Part shown: positions 11,131-19,747 of the stretch, one piece after another
Position numbering within the stretch: the first letter of the stretch is position 1
Layout of the letters: the number at the start of each line of letters is the position of its first letter
Notes under the pieces: generated by a model
The model's database searches: none
Told to the model about the DNA's origin: nothing
What the model saw: only the letters and a program-made list of their open reading frames with translations
Made by a program: the position numbers and the translations under genes
Assembly (NCBI GenBank): GCA_903889565.1
Contig: CAISYC010000044.1
Location: forward strand, 17,971 to 81,970
Length of the DNA: 64,000 nucleotides
Source: an uncultured beta proteobacterium
Lineage (GTDB): Bacteria > Pseudomonadota > Gammaproteobacteria > Burkholderiales > SG8-41
Direction of reading: 5' to 3'

Positions 11131-12201
11131 TCAGGAGCGGTTGATCGAAACCGGAATGCGCCGGCGTCCGAACTGGCTTTCGAACAACTCGAAGGCGCCG
11201 GCGATGGTCGTTGCGCAATGCGGGCATTTCGATTCGGGCGTGACTTCATACGAATTGATCTGATACCAGTCGCGCACGATCAGCGCGGCATGGCATTGCG
11301 GACAAAAGGTGCTGCCGCCTTCGGCGTCGTGCACATTGCCGGTGTAGACGTAATGCAAGCCCGCATCGAGCGCGATCTGACGCGAACGCGTGAGTGTCGC
11401 CGGCGGCGTCGCCGGTATGTCGGTCATCTTGTGGTCGGGATGAAATGCGGTGAGGTGCAGCGGCACGTCGGGACCGAGTTCACGCATGATCCACGCGCTC
11501 ATCGCCGCAATCTCTTCGGGCGAGTCGTTCTTGCCGGGAATCAGCAGCGTGGTGATTTCGAACCAGACATCGGTTTCGTGCTTGAGGTAAACGAGCGTGT
11601 CGAGCACCGGCTGCAAATGCGCGCCGCAGAGTTTGAAGTAGAAGTCGTCGGTAAACGCTTTCAAATCGACGTTGGCGGCATCGATTTTCGAATAAAAATC
11701 GCGGCGCGGTGCGTCGTGCATGTAGCCGGCGGTGACGGCTACGGTTTTGACGCCGCGTGCATGGCAGGCGTCGGCGACATCCATCGCGTATTCGGCAAAA
11801 ATCACCGGGTCGTTGTAGGTGAAGGCGACACTCTTGCAGCCGCCATTGACCGCCGCCTGCGCGATCGCCTCGGGTGAAGCCTGGTCGGCGAGGCGGTCCA
11901 TGTCCTTTGATTTGCTGATATCCCAATTCTGGCAGAACTTGCAGGCGAGGTTGCAGCCCGCGGTGCCGAACGACAGCACGCTGGAGCCGGGGTAAAAATG
12001 ATTGAGCGGTTTTTTCTCGATCGGGTCGATGCAGAAGCCGGACGAGCGGCCGTAGGTGGTCAGCATCATCCAGTCGCCGGTGCGTTCGCGCACGAAACAG
12101 GCGCCGCGCTGGCCGTCGTGCAGTTTGCAGTCGCGCGGACAGAGGTCGCACTGCAGGCGACCGTCGGGCAGCAGATGCCACCAGCGTCCGTCGTAGCTCA
12201 T
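11131..12201 (-). CDS. amrS: AmmeMemoRadiSam system radical SAM enzyme
   Basis: Radical SAM enzyme of a three-protein set whose substrate is, as far as I know, not established. 356 residues. The cluster motif is CNLACKFC (Cys83, Cys87, Cys90). Four more cysteines lie at the N-terminus (18, 21, 25, 35) in a CDLCPRDC-type block, and a CPQC...CPHC pair near residues 300-335 looks like a zinc ribbon at the C-terminus. It is the last gene of a minus-strand operon with the AMMECR1 and Memo partners, 4 bp after the AMMECR1-type gene. The N-terminal cysteines and the general layout resemble pyruvate-formate-lyase activating enzymes. Confidence 0.92.
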   Translation of the reverse strand: MSYDGRWWHLLPDGRLQCDLCPRDCKLHDGQRGACFVRERTGDWMMLTTYGRSSGFCIDPIEKKPLNHFYPGSSVLSFGTAGCNLACKFCQNWDISKSKDMDRLADQASPEAIAQAAVNGGCKSVAFTYNDPVIFAEYAMDVADACHARGVKTVAVTAGYMHDAPRRDFYSKIDAANVDLKAFTDDFYFKLCGAHLQPVLDTLVYLKHETDVWFEITTLLIPGKNDSPEEIAAMSAWIMRELGPDVPLHLTAFHPDHKMTDIPATPPATLTRSRQIALDAGLHYVYTGNVHDAEGGSTFCPQCHAALIVRDWYQINSYEVTPESKCPHCATTIAGAFELFESQFGRRRIPVSINRS

Positions 12202-12205
12202 GGCA

Positions 12206-12808
12206 TCAGCTGTCTTCGTGCCACTTGGCGACGGTGTAGCGCGACAGTTTGACCGCGGGATCCCAGAAATCCGGCGGCAGGCCGCCCTTGTATTTGAGGT
12301 TACTCATGAAGGTTTTGGCGTCGGAGAACTCGGCCCACACCTGCGGCAGGAAGGTGCTGCGATGGTGGCCGTATTCGAATATCACGCCGTCGATGCCGGG
12401 CCGCAGTTGCGCCAGTGCATCGTCTTCATCGCGCCACTGCATGACCTCGACCGGCGACAGCACCGAGACTTCAATTTTTGTTTGGGCAAATTCTTCGGCG
12501 CTCAGCGGTTTGAAACGCGGATCGCGGAACGCCGCCGCCTCCGCATTGGCGCGCACATCGTCGATAAGGTGGCGATGCGGTTCAAGGCTGCCGATGCAGC
12601 CGCGCAGCGTGCCGGCAATGGTCAGCGTGACGAAGGCGGCGCCGGCGGCATGTAGCCACGGCACATCGGCCGGCGCGGCGGCGGTTACGCCGAGTTGGGA
12701 CGCGATCGCCTGTCGCGCCAGCGCAATGAGTATGGCGCCGGCGTCGGCAGGCAGTGCATTGTCGCGATGCATGTTGGCCATTGCCAGCGCGCCGATATCA
12801 GTGGACAT
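12206..12808 (-). CDS. amrA: AmmeMemoRadiSam system protein A (AMMECR1 domain)
   Basis: AMMECR1-fold protein, about 200 residues; the conserved motif LRGCIGSLEP lies near its middle. The start at 12808 (MSTDIGAL) is chosen because an AAGGGG ribosome site precedes it and it overlaps the memo gene by 11 bp; an upstream in-frame ATG at 12850 would extend it deep into that gene. Partner of the Memo-like protein upstream and the radical SAM enzyme downstream. Biochemical role unknown; the three genes are very often found together in bacteria and archaea. Confidence 0.88.
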   Translation of the reverse strand: MSTDIGALAMANMHRDNALPADAGAILIALARQAIASQLGVTAAAPADVPWLHAAGAAFVTLTIAGTLRGCIGSLEPHRHLIDDVRANAEAAAFRDPRFKPLSAEEFAQTKIEVSVLSPVEVMQWRDEDDALAQLRPGIDGVIFEYGHHRSTFLPQVWAEFSDAKTFMSNLKYKGGLPPDFWDPAVKLSRYTVAKWHEDS

Positions 12809-13607
12809 GCTGCCCCTTGTCAAATACGAAAGCGCCATAGCCGACGACACGCTGGCGGTCGCCGGCGGTGTCGCCCGAGTTTCGCAGATCGATCAGGTCC
12901 GGTGTCAAATGGTGGCGCCGCGCAGCGAGTGTGAGCCCGTTGACCGGCGTGCCGCCGCAGGCCTGCTCATGTGAAATATTGCTGCGCAGATCGAGTATCG
13001 ATTGCGCGGTGGCGCGATCGATGGCTTGCGCTTCGCTGTAGTTCAGATAATGCGAAAGATCCGAGCTGACCACGATCAGGGTTTCATCGCCGCCCCACAG
13101 CGTATCGAGCACCTGTGCGACTTCTTCCGCGCTGGCGTCGCCGACCGCCAGTGGTACTACCGTGAAGCCGGCCAGCACTGTTTGCAGAAACGGCAGATGG
13201 ACTTCGAGCGAGTGTTCCTGCGCATGTGCCGCGGCGCTGACCGAGACTTGCGGCAGCAGCGACAGCGCGGCGTGGGCTTTCGCATCGATCATCACATTGC
13301 CGAGCGGCGTGGCGAGCATGCTGGCTGCCGGCAGCGCAAGGCCGCGGATCGGCACGCGATGCACCGGGCCCAGCAGCACGACGCGTTTGATCATGTCGCG
13401 CGCCGGCGCCAGTCGCGCGTAGGCCGCGGCGGCTATCGGACCCGAGTAGATATAGCCGGCGTGCGGCGCGATGATCGCTTTCGGCACCGGCTTGGCGCGC
13501 GCGGCCGGTTCCGCTGCGGCGAGCAGGGCGTTGATGTCGCGCCGCAGGTCGGCGGCGGCGGCCGGATAAAACAGCCCGGCAACGGCGGGTGGTCGTACGC
13601 TGATCAT
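12798..13607 (-). CDS. amrB: AmmeMemoRadiSam system protein B (Memo-like)
   Basis: Memo/LigB-like protein related to extradiol dioxygenases. 269 residues; blocks seen are the start VRPPAVAGLFYP, APHAGYIYSGP with a putative metal His, LGPVHRVP, EHSLEVHLPFLQ and SSDLSHYL. These histidines match the Memo metal-site positions. First gene of the amrB-amrA-amrS operon, with a good ribosome site (GGGAGGAA) before its ATG. The divergent ispD operon starts 144 bp away, so 13608-13750 must hold promoters for both directions. Confidence 0.9.
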   Translation of the reverse strand: MISVRPPAVAGLFYPAAAADLRRDINALLAAAEPAARAKPVPKAIIAPHAGYIYSGPIAAAAYARLAPARDMIKRVVLLGPVHRVPIRGLALPAASMLATPLGNVMIDAKAHAALSLLPQVSVSAAAHAQEHSLEVHLPFLQTVLAGFTVVPLAVGDASAEEVAQVLDTLWGGDETLIVVSSDLSHYLNYSEAQAIDRATAQSILDLRSNISHEQACGGTPVNGLTLAARRHHLTPDLIDLRNSGDTAGDRQRVVGYGAFVFDKGQHVH

Positions 13608-13647
13608 GTTGTGTTCCTCCCGTTATATGCGGGGCGCTCGGCATAAT

Positions 13648-13676
13648 TCAATGCGCACGGACAAATCAATTATAGT
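13648..13676 (+). promoter_or_regulatory. possible sigma70 promoter for ispD-ispF-thpR
   Basis: TTCAAT (13648-13653), 17 bp, TATAGT (13671-13676), in the divergent gap before ispD. Two or three mismatches to consensus; position fits. A second possible -10, TACAAT, lies at 13726-13731. Confidence 0.35.
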
Positions 13677-13750
13677 CCCGCCGCCCCTGCGCGGAGGCGC
13701 CGCCGGTGTCGGCGGCAACTGCTGGTACAATCATTGCCGGTGACGATGAG

Positions 13751-14449
13751 ATGACAAAATACTTTGCCCTGGTTCCTGCCGCCGGCAGCGGCGCGCGCAT
13801 GGCTGCCGAACTGCCCAAACAGTATCTCGCGCTGGCCGGACGGCCCTTGCTTTATCACACCTTGAAACAGCTTGCGGCGAGCGCGCAGATTGAACGTGTG
13901 TTTGTTGTGCTGGCCCCCGGCGACGGTCATTTTGCGGCGCAGGACTGGCAACCGTTCGCCGGTCGTCTAGAACCTTTGTTCTGCGGCGGCGCCACGCGCG
14001 CGGCGAGCGTATTCAACGGCTTGCTGGCGGTGCGCGATCTGGTCGCTGCGGATGACTGGATACTGGTGCACGATGCGGTGCGGCCGTGTCTGCCGGCGGC
14101 GGCGCTGGCGCGCCTGATCGACACTCTGCGCGACGATGATGCCGGCGGGCTGCTGGCGCTGCCTGTGGTCGATACGATCAAACGCGCCGATGCCGACGGC
14201 CGCGTGCGTCAGACCGAATCGCGCGATTCGCTGTGGCAGGCGCAGACGCCGCAGATGTTTCGCTACCGCGTGCTGTTGGAAGCATTGCGCGCAATCGATC
14301 CAGCGCTGGCCACCGATGAGGCGAGCGCGATCGAACGGCTGGGCCTGCATCCGCGGCTGGTGATGGGTGATACACGCAATCTGAAAGTCACCTATCCGCA
14401 GGATCTGGAAATGGCGACGATGATTTTAAATTCGACGGGGGGCGCATGA
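13751..14449 (+). CDS. ispD: 2-C-methyl-D-erythritol 4-phosphate cytidylyltransferase
   Basis: MEP-pathway enzyme making CDP-methylerythritol for isoprenoid synthesis. 232 residues, normal length. The nucleotide-binding motif PAAGSGARM at 9-17, followed by LPKQY, is diagnostic; other blocks are VHDAVRPC and [10 protein letters not shown] near the C-terminus. The start at ATG 13751 puts the motif at the usual place. The stop overlaps ispF by ATGA, as in many genomes where these two pathway enzymes are made together. Confidence 0.96.
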   Translation: MTKYFALVPAAGSGARMAAELPKQYLALAGRPLLYHTLKQLAASAQIERVFVVLAPGDGHFAAQDWQPFAGRLEPLFCGGATRAASVFNGLLAVRDLVAADDWILVHDAVRPCLPAAALARLIDTLRDDDAGGLLALPVVDTIKRADADGRVRQTESRDSLWQAQTPQMFRYRVLLEALRAIDPALATDEASAIERLGLHPRLVMGDTRNLKVTYPQDLEMATMILNSTGGA

Positions 14450-14943
14450 GAATCGGACAGGGCTTCGACGCGCACGCGCTGGTCGAGGGCCGCAAGCTCG
14501 TCATCGGCGGCGTGACGATTCCTTATGCGCGCGGACTTGACGGCCATTCCGATGCCGACGTGCTGCTGCATGCGGTATGCGACGCGCTGATCGGCGCCGC
14601 CGCGCTGGGTGATATCGGCAAACATTTTCCCGACAGCGATCCGCAGTACAAGGGCGTGGACAGCCGCAAGCTGTTGCGCGCGACTTCGGTGCTGCTGGCA
14701 AAACACGGCTGGGGCCTGATCAATCTCGATGCCACCATCATCGCGCAGGAGCCGCGCATGGCGCCGCATGTGCCGCAGATGATTTCCAATATTGCCGCCG
14801 ATCTCGGCGTGCAACCGGAGCGGGTCAACGTCAAGGCCAAGACCACCGAGCGGCTCGGCTTTACGGGGCGCGGCGAGGGTATCGCTGCCGAGGCGATCGC
14901 GCTGATCGCGCCGCTGCCCGATGATGGGCGGGGCGCCGACTGA
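14446..14943 (+). CDS. ispF: 2-C-methyl-D-erythritol 2,4-cyclodiphosphate synthase
   Basis: MEP-pathway enzyme that forms the cyclic diphosphate. 165 residues. Metal ligands are in the start motif GQGFDAHAL (Asp and His) and in [16 protein letters not shown]; the substrate blocks [10 protein letters not shown] and [14 protein letters not shown] are also clear. Overlaps ispD by 4 bp at its start and the next gene by the same geometry at its end. Confidence 0.97.
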   Translation: MRIGQGFDAHALVEGRKLVIGGVTIPYARGLDGHSDADVLLHAVCDALIGAAALGDIGKHFPDSDPQYKGVDSRKLLRATSVLLAKHGWGLINLDATIIAQEPRMAPHVPQMISNIAADLGVQPERVNVKAKTTERLGFTGRGEGIAAEAIALIAPLPDDGRGAD

Positions 14944-15461
14944 TCGACGCCGGAAAAGCGCGGCTGTTTTTTGCACTGTGGCCCGACGATGCGCTGCGTG
15001 CCGCGATGCATCGGCATGCGCTGGCATTGCGCAGGGGCGCAGAGGGCCGCGTGATCCGCGCCGACAAATTGCATCTCACGCTGGTGTTTCTCGGTGCGGT
15101 GGCGCGCAAGCGCATGGCCGAACTTGATGCCATTGCGCGCGCGGCCGCGGCGCATTCGTTCGATCTCACACTGGATGCGGCAGGCTTATGGGCGCGGCAG
15201 CGCGTGGCCTGGCTGGCGCCGCGCGCGGTGCCACCCGCGCTGCGCGAACTGGTTCGCGCACTCGAAACCGCGTTGCGTGCGGCACATTTTCCGATTGAAG
15301 ATCGCGCCTGGCGCGCGCATGTCACGCTGCTTCGCGATGCGCGCGCAGTCGCTACCTTGCCGGCGCCGGGTTTGACCTGGCAGGCGCGCGAGTTCGTGCT
15401 GGTCGAATCCGCCGGCGGCGCCTACCGCGTCATCAATCGCTGGCCGCTGCGGCCTATTTGA
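14940..15461 (+). CDS. thpR: RNA 2',3'-cyclic phosphodiesterase (LigT/ThpR)
   Basis: 2H phosphoesterase acting on RNA ends. Both HxT motifs are present: HLTLVFLG and HVTLL. The first ATG in frame (15006) would remove the conserved first strand [12 protein letters not shown], which lies upstream and is clearly coding. No ATG, GTG or TTG exists in frame between the preceding in-frame stop (14922-14924) and 15006; the best candidate is CTG at 14940, which overlaps the ispF stop as CTGA and follows a GGGCGGGG stretch. The start is therefore an inference. The 3' end overlaps a convergent gene by 8 bp. Confidence 0.85.
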   Translation: MIDAGKARLFFALWPDDALRAAMHRHALALRRGAEGRVIRADKLHLTLVFLGAVARKRMAELDAIARAAAAHSFDLTLDAAGLWARQRVAWLAPRAVPPALRELVRALETALRAAHFPIEDRAWRAHVTLLRDARAVATLPAPGLTWQAREFVLVESAGGAYRVINRWPLRPI

Positions 15462-15879
15462 CGGCCGGCGCCGGTGCGGCGGGCGTCGCCCTGGGTGCAT
15501 CATTTTTCACGGCGGCGGCGGCCGGTTTCGGCGGCGTTGATTCGCGAAACTGTTCTACCAGGCGGATCGCGCCGCCGACGAAACTCGAATTCGGATTTTC
15601 CACGCAATACCGATCGAGATATTCGTAGAGCTGTTCGCCGCCCGGAATTTTGCCGGTTTGCACCTGGCGCGCCGGATTCGCGTAATTGTGACCGGAAACG
15701 AAACCACGGATCCACGATTCGAAATGCGCGCGGATCAGCTTGTTGTTGGCTGATTTCGACCACGCGGCGCAGGACGAGTCCGGGAAAACGAGAATATTGA
15801 TCTGTTGTGATTGCGCCGATGCGATCACCGGCACCAGCGCCAGCGCGGCGAGCACGATTCGAATCATTCGCATTTGCAT
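15454..15879 (-). CDS. hypothetical exported protein
   Basis: Not recognised with confidence. 141 residues with a clean signal peptide (MIRIVLAALALVPVIASAQS), a middle domain with two cysteines (DSSCAAWSKS and DRYCVENPNSSF) likely to form a disulfide, and a Pro/Ala-rich tail. The pattern of a Cys, a WIRGFVSGHNY helix and a YCxxNP segment is loosely like small periplasmic Rap1a/HdeA-type families, but I would not assign it. Converges on thpR with an 8-bp overlap. Confidence 0.7.
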   Translation of the reverse strand: MQMRMIRIVLAALALVPVIASAQSQQINILVFPDSSCAAWSKSANNKLIRAHFESWIRGFVSGHNYANPARQVQTGKIPGGEQLYEYLDRYCVENPNSSFVGGAIRLVEQFRESTPPKPAAAAVKNDAPRATPAAPAPAVK

Positions 15880-15939
15880 GTTTTTTTCTCCGGCTGCCGC
15901 AATGAACCCGAAATCGAAGCCGTGATGCTAGCAGGTTTG

Positions 15940-15945
15940 TATAAT
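15940..15945 (+). promoter_or_regulatory. -10 element of the cNMP-domain gene
   Basis: TATAAT preceded by TTG, 43 bp before the start of the cyclic-nucleotide-domain gene. No convincing -35; the extra TG just before it may partly compensate. Confidence 0.45.
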
Positions 15946-15987
15946 CACCGAGGCGGCGGCGCCCAACGCCGCGGAGGCGCTTGGAAA

Positions 15988-16464
15988 ATGGATCATTACG
16001 TCGCGGTGTTCAACCGTGCACAGAGCCAATCCGGCACGACCGGCGACGATCTGCAATTGCCGGCCTGGGGCGAGGCTGAGTGGCGCACGCTGTTCGGCGT
16101 GACCACGCCGCGGCCGTTCAAGGCGAGCGAAGTGGTGATCCAGCGCGGCGTTGCCGATCGCGCGCTGTATTTCGTCGCCGCCGGTTCGCTCGAAGTGGGC
16201 GTGAGTTATGTTGACGGCGTCAGCATCAGCCCGATTGCGAAGATCGCCGCCGGCAGCGTGATCGGCGAGCAGTCGTTTTTCGACGGCCAGCCGCGTTCGG
16301 CCAACGTGTGGGCGGTGACCGACGGCGAACTGCTGTGCCTGACGGCGGAACAATTTCATGCATTGTCGGCGGACGAGCCGCGGCTGGCGCGCGATCTGCT
16401 GTTTGCGCTGGGGCGCATCCTGTCGTTGCGTCTGCGCAACACGACGGTGCGCATCCGCCGCTAG
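15988..16464 (+). CDS. cyclic-nucleotide-binding-domain protein
   Basis: 158 residues forming one cNMP-binding beta-roll: FKASEVVIQRGVADRALYFV, then IAAGSVIGEQSFFDGQPRSANVWA, which is the phosphate-binding cassette (GE...R). No DNA-binding helix-turn-helix follows, so it is a stand-alone sensor domain rather than a Crp-type regulator. ATG 15988 follows a GGAGG element. Divergent from the exported protein gene and converging on the sensor kinase. The ligand and target are unknown; the R in the QPRSA cassette suggests nucleotide binding is possible. Confidence 0.8.
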   Translation: MDHYVAVFNRAQSQSGTTGDDLQLPAWGEAEWRTLFGVTTPRPFKASEVVIQRGVADRALYFVAAGSLEVGVSYVDGVSISPIAKIAAGSVIGEQSFFDGQPRSANVWAVTDGELLCLTAEQFHALSADEPRLARDLLFALGRILSLRLRNTTVRIRR

Positions 16465-16471
16465 CTTTTAC

Positions 16472-17776
16472 TCAAGTCAGCGGCAATTCGACGCGCGCAT
16501 CGAGTCCGCCGCCATCACGCGGCAGCAGTTGCACGCTGCCGCGATGCAGTTTGGCGATGCGATCGACGATGGCGAGACCCAGCCCCGAGCCGCTGGTGCT
16601 GCGCGCGGCATTCAGACGCGTGAACGGTTGCAGCATGCGTTCGGCGTCGGCGGGCGGAATGCCGGGGCCGCGATCGAGTACCGACAATCGCACGCGTTGA
16701 TCGATCAGCGCGGTTTCAATCTCGACGGTCGGACTGCCGTGCCGCAAGGCGTTGTCGATGAGGTTGGTCAGCAGGCGCTGGATCGCCAGCGGTTTCAGCT
16801 GCAGTCGCGGCACGCCGCCGCAGCGCGCTGTCACCGACTGGCCCGGCCGCTGGTAGCGTTCGACCACGGAATTGACGAGTTCGTCGAGATCGCATTCCGT
16901 GGTTGCGCTTTGCTCGCCGCTGACGCGCGCGAAGTCGAGAAACTGGTTGATCACGGCGTCGATGTCGGCAATGTCCTGCAGCATGCCGTCCATCTGACCC
17001 GGCGAGGCCTTGTCGCCGATCATTTCGAGTTCGAGCCGGATGCGCGCGAGCGGCGTGCGCAGATCGTGCGAAACGCCGGCCAGCAGCAGCGCGCGGTCCT
17101 CGTCGAGGCGCTTGAGATCGGCCGACATCTGGTTGAAGGCGTGCGACAGTGTGCGGATTTCGCTCGGACCGGTTTCGGGCACCGGGTCCGGCGTCTGCCC
17201 GCGACCGATTGCAGCCGCGGCGCGCGTGAGGTCGCGCAGCGGGCGGTCGATGCGCGAAACAATCAGATAGGCGCCGGCCACCGACAGCAGCAGCACCAGC
17301 AGGCCCCAGCCGATCCAGCGCAGCTGTTCGGCGCGCTCGATACGTTCGCGCGGCAGGCGCACCCAGTATTCGATGTCGTCGATGTCAAAACTGATCCAGA
17401 TGCTGTCGACCGCTCCGGTCGAATGCACGATCTGGGTGTCATCGCCGAGACGGCGTTGCAGTTCGGCGATCAGCAGGCGCACGAACGGCCGGTCCGGCAG
17501 CGGTTCGACCGGCTCATTTGGCGCGTGCGCGTAGACCTGGATGCCTTCCTGCTCGGAGAGATCGCGCAGCAGGTCGAAGCGCTTGTCCGGATTGGCGGTG
17601 ATCAGCGCCGAGCGCGTGAGATTGACCACGCTGGCGACCTGTTGCGCAATTTGCGCCGCGCGCGGCTCGCGCTCGGACACGCGAAAAATCTGCAGCCATG
17701 CCGAATTGCCGGCGACCAGCAGCAGCGCCAGCAGCAGCATGGCACGCCATAACAGGCTTTGCGGAACGAATCTCAA
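16472..17776 (-). CDS. envZ: EnvZ-like sensor histidine kinase
   Basis: Membrane sensor kinase, 434 residues: TM1 at about 12-30, periplasmic domain about 31-152, TM2 about 153-173, HAMP about 174-225, HisKA with phosphorylated His237 ([16 protein letters not shown]) and HATPase blocks ([24 protein letters not shown]). The histidine motif and layout are those of EnvZ. It is downstream of the OmpR-type regulator with 36 bp between them, as in the ompR-envZ operon. Actual stimulus not visible from sequence. Confidence 0.88.
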   Translation of the reverse strand: MRFVPQSLLWRAMLLLALLLVAGNSAWLQIFRVSEREPRAAQIAQQVASVVNLTRSALITANPDKRFDLLRDLSEQEGIQVYAHAPNEPVEPLPDRPFVRLLIAELQRRLGDDTQIVHSTGAVDSIWISFDIDDIEYWVRLPRERIERAEQLRWIGWGLLVLLLSVAGAYLIVSRIDRPLRDLTRAAAAIGRGQTPDPVPETGPSEIRTLSHAFNQMSADLKRLDEDRALLLAGVSHDLRTPLARIRLELEMIGDKASPGQMDGMLQDIADIDAVINQFLDFARVSGEQSATTECDLDELVNSVVERYQRPGQSVTARCGGVPRLQLKPLAIQRLLTNLIDNALRHGSPTVEIETALIDQRVRLSVLDRGPGIPPADAERMLQPFTRLNAARSTSGSGLGLAIVDRIAKLHRGSVQLLPRDGGGLDARVELPLT

Positions 17777-17812
17777 CGTGGCGGCGCCGTGCGGCGGGAA
17801 ACGCGGCGCCGC

Positions 17813-18535
17813 TTACTTCGCGCCGTCCGGCACGAACACGTAGCCGAACCCCCACACCGTCTGGATGAAGGCGGGTTTTGCCGGATCCGCCTCGATCAGC
17901 TTGCGCAGGCGCGAAATCTGCACGTCGATCGCGCGGTCGAAGGCGCCGAATTCGCGGCCGCGCGCGAGTTCGGTGAGCTTGTCACGCGACAGCGGTGACC
18001 GCGCGTGCTGCACCAGCACCTTGAGCAGCGCAAATTCGCCGGTCGTCAGCGCCAGCGGTTGCCCTGCGCGCGTGAGGCTGCGCGCGGCGAGATTGAGGCT
18101 GAATTCGCCGAACTCGACGACCTGCTGTTCGGCCGAGGGCGCGCCCGGCGGCTGCGGTTCCGGCGCGCGGCGCAGCACCGCCTGGATGCGGGCGACGAGT
18201 TCGCGCGGATTGAACGGCTTGGGCAGGTAATCGTCGGCGCCGACTTCGAGGCCGACGATGCGATCGACGTCGTCGCCCTTGGCAGTCAGCATGATGATCG
18301 GAATCGTGTCGCCGAGGCCGCGCAGGCGGCGGCAGATCGACAAGCCGTCCTCGCCCGGCATCATCAGGTCAAGCACCATGAGGTCGTGGCGTTCGCGCGC
18401 GAGCCAGCGGTTCATGTCGTTGCCGTCGATGGCGGTGCGAACACTGTAGCCCTGTTCGCTCAGATAACGATTGAGCAACTCGCGCAGCCGCGCGTCGTCG
18501 TCAACCACCAGTATGCGTGTCTTGGTTTCTCCCAT
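17813..18535 (-). CDS. ompR: OmpR-like response regulator
   Basis: Receiver plus winged-helix DNA-binding regulator, 240 residues. Phosphorylated Asp56 in VLDLMMPGEDG, acidic pocket VVDDD (11-14) and lysine in LPKPFNPREL. The output domain has EFALLKVLVQHARSPLSRDKL and the wing VWGFGYVF typical of OmpR. Start taken as MGETKTR at 18535; another in-frame ATG at 18544 is possible. Transcribed with the kinase downstream. No Mg or osmolarity target genes lie close by. Confidence 0.9.
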   Translation of the reverse strand: MGETKTRILVVDDDARLRELLNRYLSEQGYSVRTAIDGNDMNRWLARERHDLMVLDLMMPGEDGLSICRRLRGLGDTIPIIMLTAKGDDVDRIVGLEVGADDYLPKPFNPRELVARIQAVLRRAPEPQPPGAPSAEQQVVEFGEFSLNLAARSLTRAGQPLALTTGEFALLKVLVQHARSPLSRDKLTELARGREFGAFDRAIDVQISRLRKLIEADPAKPAFIQTVWGFGYVFVPDGAK

Positions 18536-18737
18536 GTGCGCCATCCTAGCCATTTCGATACGGCAATTCCACTGTTTTGTAATCGATTGTTTCAACGGCG
18601 GGCAGGGAAACAAATTGTTACAAAAGACCGCATCCGCGTTTCAATCGGGACGGCAGCCGTGGCGTAGTATTCGTCAACACCAGATGGCGCGAAATAATTT
18701 ATGCATGCGTCGTCGGTCAAACCACCAAGGAGTTGTC

Positions 18738-18875
18738 ATGAGCGTTGTTGTTGCGGTGATTGCAGTTGCATGGTGGGTGCAGGCTGCCGCCGCCCGCCGC
18801 GTCGCGCGCCGGGCCGTCGCGCGCCACTATAATGTCACCGGGGGCGCCAACCCGGGACGCCCGTTCAGGGATTGA
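18738..18875 (+). CDS. possible small membrane peptide (45 aa)
   Basis: Short ORF with a strong ribosome site (AAGGAG, 5 nt before ATG 18738). It starts with a hydrophobic stretch MSVVVAVIAVAWWVQAAA and then turns basic (RRVARRAVARHY), which would fit a single-pass small membrane protein. It ends 10 bp before the next gene. A TATAAT element (18828-18833) lies inside it and could serve the next gene instead. No family recognised. Confidence 0.4.
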   Translation: MSVVVAVIAVAWWVQAAAARRVARRAVARHYNVTGGANPGRPFRD

Positions 18876-18885
18876 CGGAGGCGGC

Positions 18886-19164
18886 ATGCGATTTTTGCTT
18901 GGCGTGGCGGCGGCGATAACGATGACCTTCCTGTTATCGGCGGGGTCCGCATCGGCCAATGGCTGGCGCGATCACACGGTTCGCGTGCAGATGCAACGGT
19001 ATCAGCCCGACCGCTTCCAGCGCCAGCCGCAGCGCGATTTCCGGACGCCGCCGGAACGCGGTCGCCGTGACGCACGCGACGGCCGGCTGACCGATCAGGA
19101 GCGGCGCGATCTGCATCGCGATCTCGATCGTGCCAATCGTGAGCTCTACAAGGGCCGGCGCTGA
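18886..19164 (+). CDS. small basic exported protein
   Basis: 92 residues: signal peptide to about residue 24 (ending SASANG), then a very Arg/Gln/Asp-rich segment ending RLTDQERRDLHRDLDRANREL. The C-terminal helix resembles the LTPEERRQLRRDI-type endings of small periplasmic proteins common in Burkholderiales; function unknown. ATG 18886 is preceded by ACGGAGG. It precedes another small exported, charged protein by 34 bp. Confidence 0.75.
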   Translation: MRFLLGVAAAITMTFLLSAGSASANGWRDHTVRVQMQRYQPDRFQRQPQRDFRTPPERGRRDARDGRLTDQERRDLHRDLDRANRELYKGRR

Positions 19165-19198
19165 GCCGGAACGCAGCAACATCAACCGGGGGCGCATC

Positions 19199-19720
19199 AT
19201 GAAAAATTCCTGTGCATTTTTTATTGCGGGCGTGCTCGTGCTCGCGCTCGCCGCGGCTGCGGCGTCGGCGCAGGGGCTGCCCGGTGCCACCGTGCGCCAG
19301 GACAATCCCGCCGCCGCGACCGGCGCGGCGCCGGCCAAAGGCGGCTGGAGCGAACGTTGTCAGGCCAACCCGCAGGACTGCGAAGCGAAAAAGGCGGAAA
19401 TGAAGAAGCACCGCGAGGAATGCCGCGCCGATCCGGAAAAATGCCGCGCCGAGCGCGCGGCGCGCTGCAAGGAAAATCCGCAGCAATGCGCGCAAATCAA
19501 GCAGAAGATGCAGGAACGCGCGAAGCAGCGGCGCGAACAATGCAAGGCCGATCCGGACAAGTGCCGCGCCGAAATGAAGGCGCGCCGCGAGGCGCGTTGC
19601 CAGGCCGATCCGCAGCGCTGCGCGGAGATGAAGGCGCAGTTCGAGAAGCGCCGCGAGGCCTGCAAGGCGAATCCCGACCAGTGCGCGCCCGCCAAGCGCG
19701 CGGCACCCGCCACCCAGTAG
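19199..19720 (+). CDS. exported protein with six C-x6-C repeat units
   Basis: 173 residues: signal peptide to about residue 23, short Ala/Pro linker, then six units of the form C-x2-(D/N)-(P)-x2-C (for example CQANPQDC, CRADPEKC, CKADPDKC) joined by charged Lys/Arg/Glu helices, ending in an Ala/Pro tail. Regular cysteine pairs spaced seven apart on helical spacers would suit disulfide-bonded or metal-binding helical hairpins in the periplasm. No known family recalled with certainty. It lies between another small exported protein and the DUF1800 gene. Confidence 0.82.
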   Translation: MKNSCAFFIAGVLVLALAAAAASAQGLPGATVRQDNPAAATGAAPAKGGWSERCQANPQDCEAKKAEMKKHREECRADPEKCRAERAARCKENPQQCAQIKQKMQERAKQRREQCKADPDKCRAEMKARREARCQADPQRCAEMKAQFEKRREACKANPDQCAPAKRAAPATQ

Positions 19721-19747
19721 CGCGATTGCGGCGGCGCGGCTTCCATC

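Noticed and set aside
7675..11877. A 1400-codon open frame on the plus strand opposite mfd
   Set aside because: It lies antisense to clearly coding mfd and amrS, is full of Arg/His/Gln typical of GC-rich shadow frames and has no recognisable domain.
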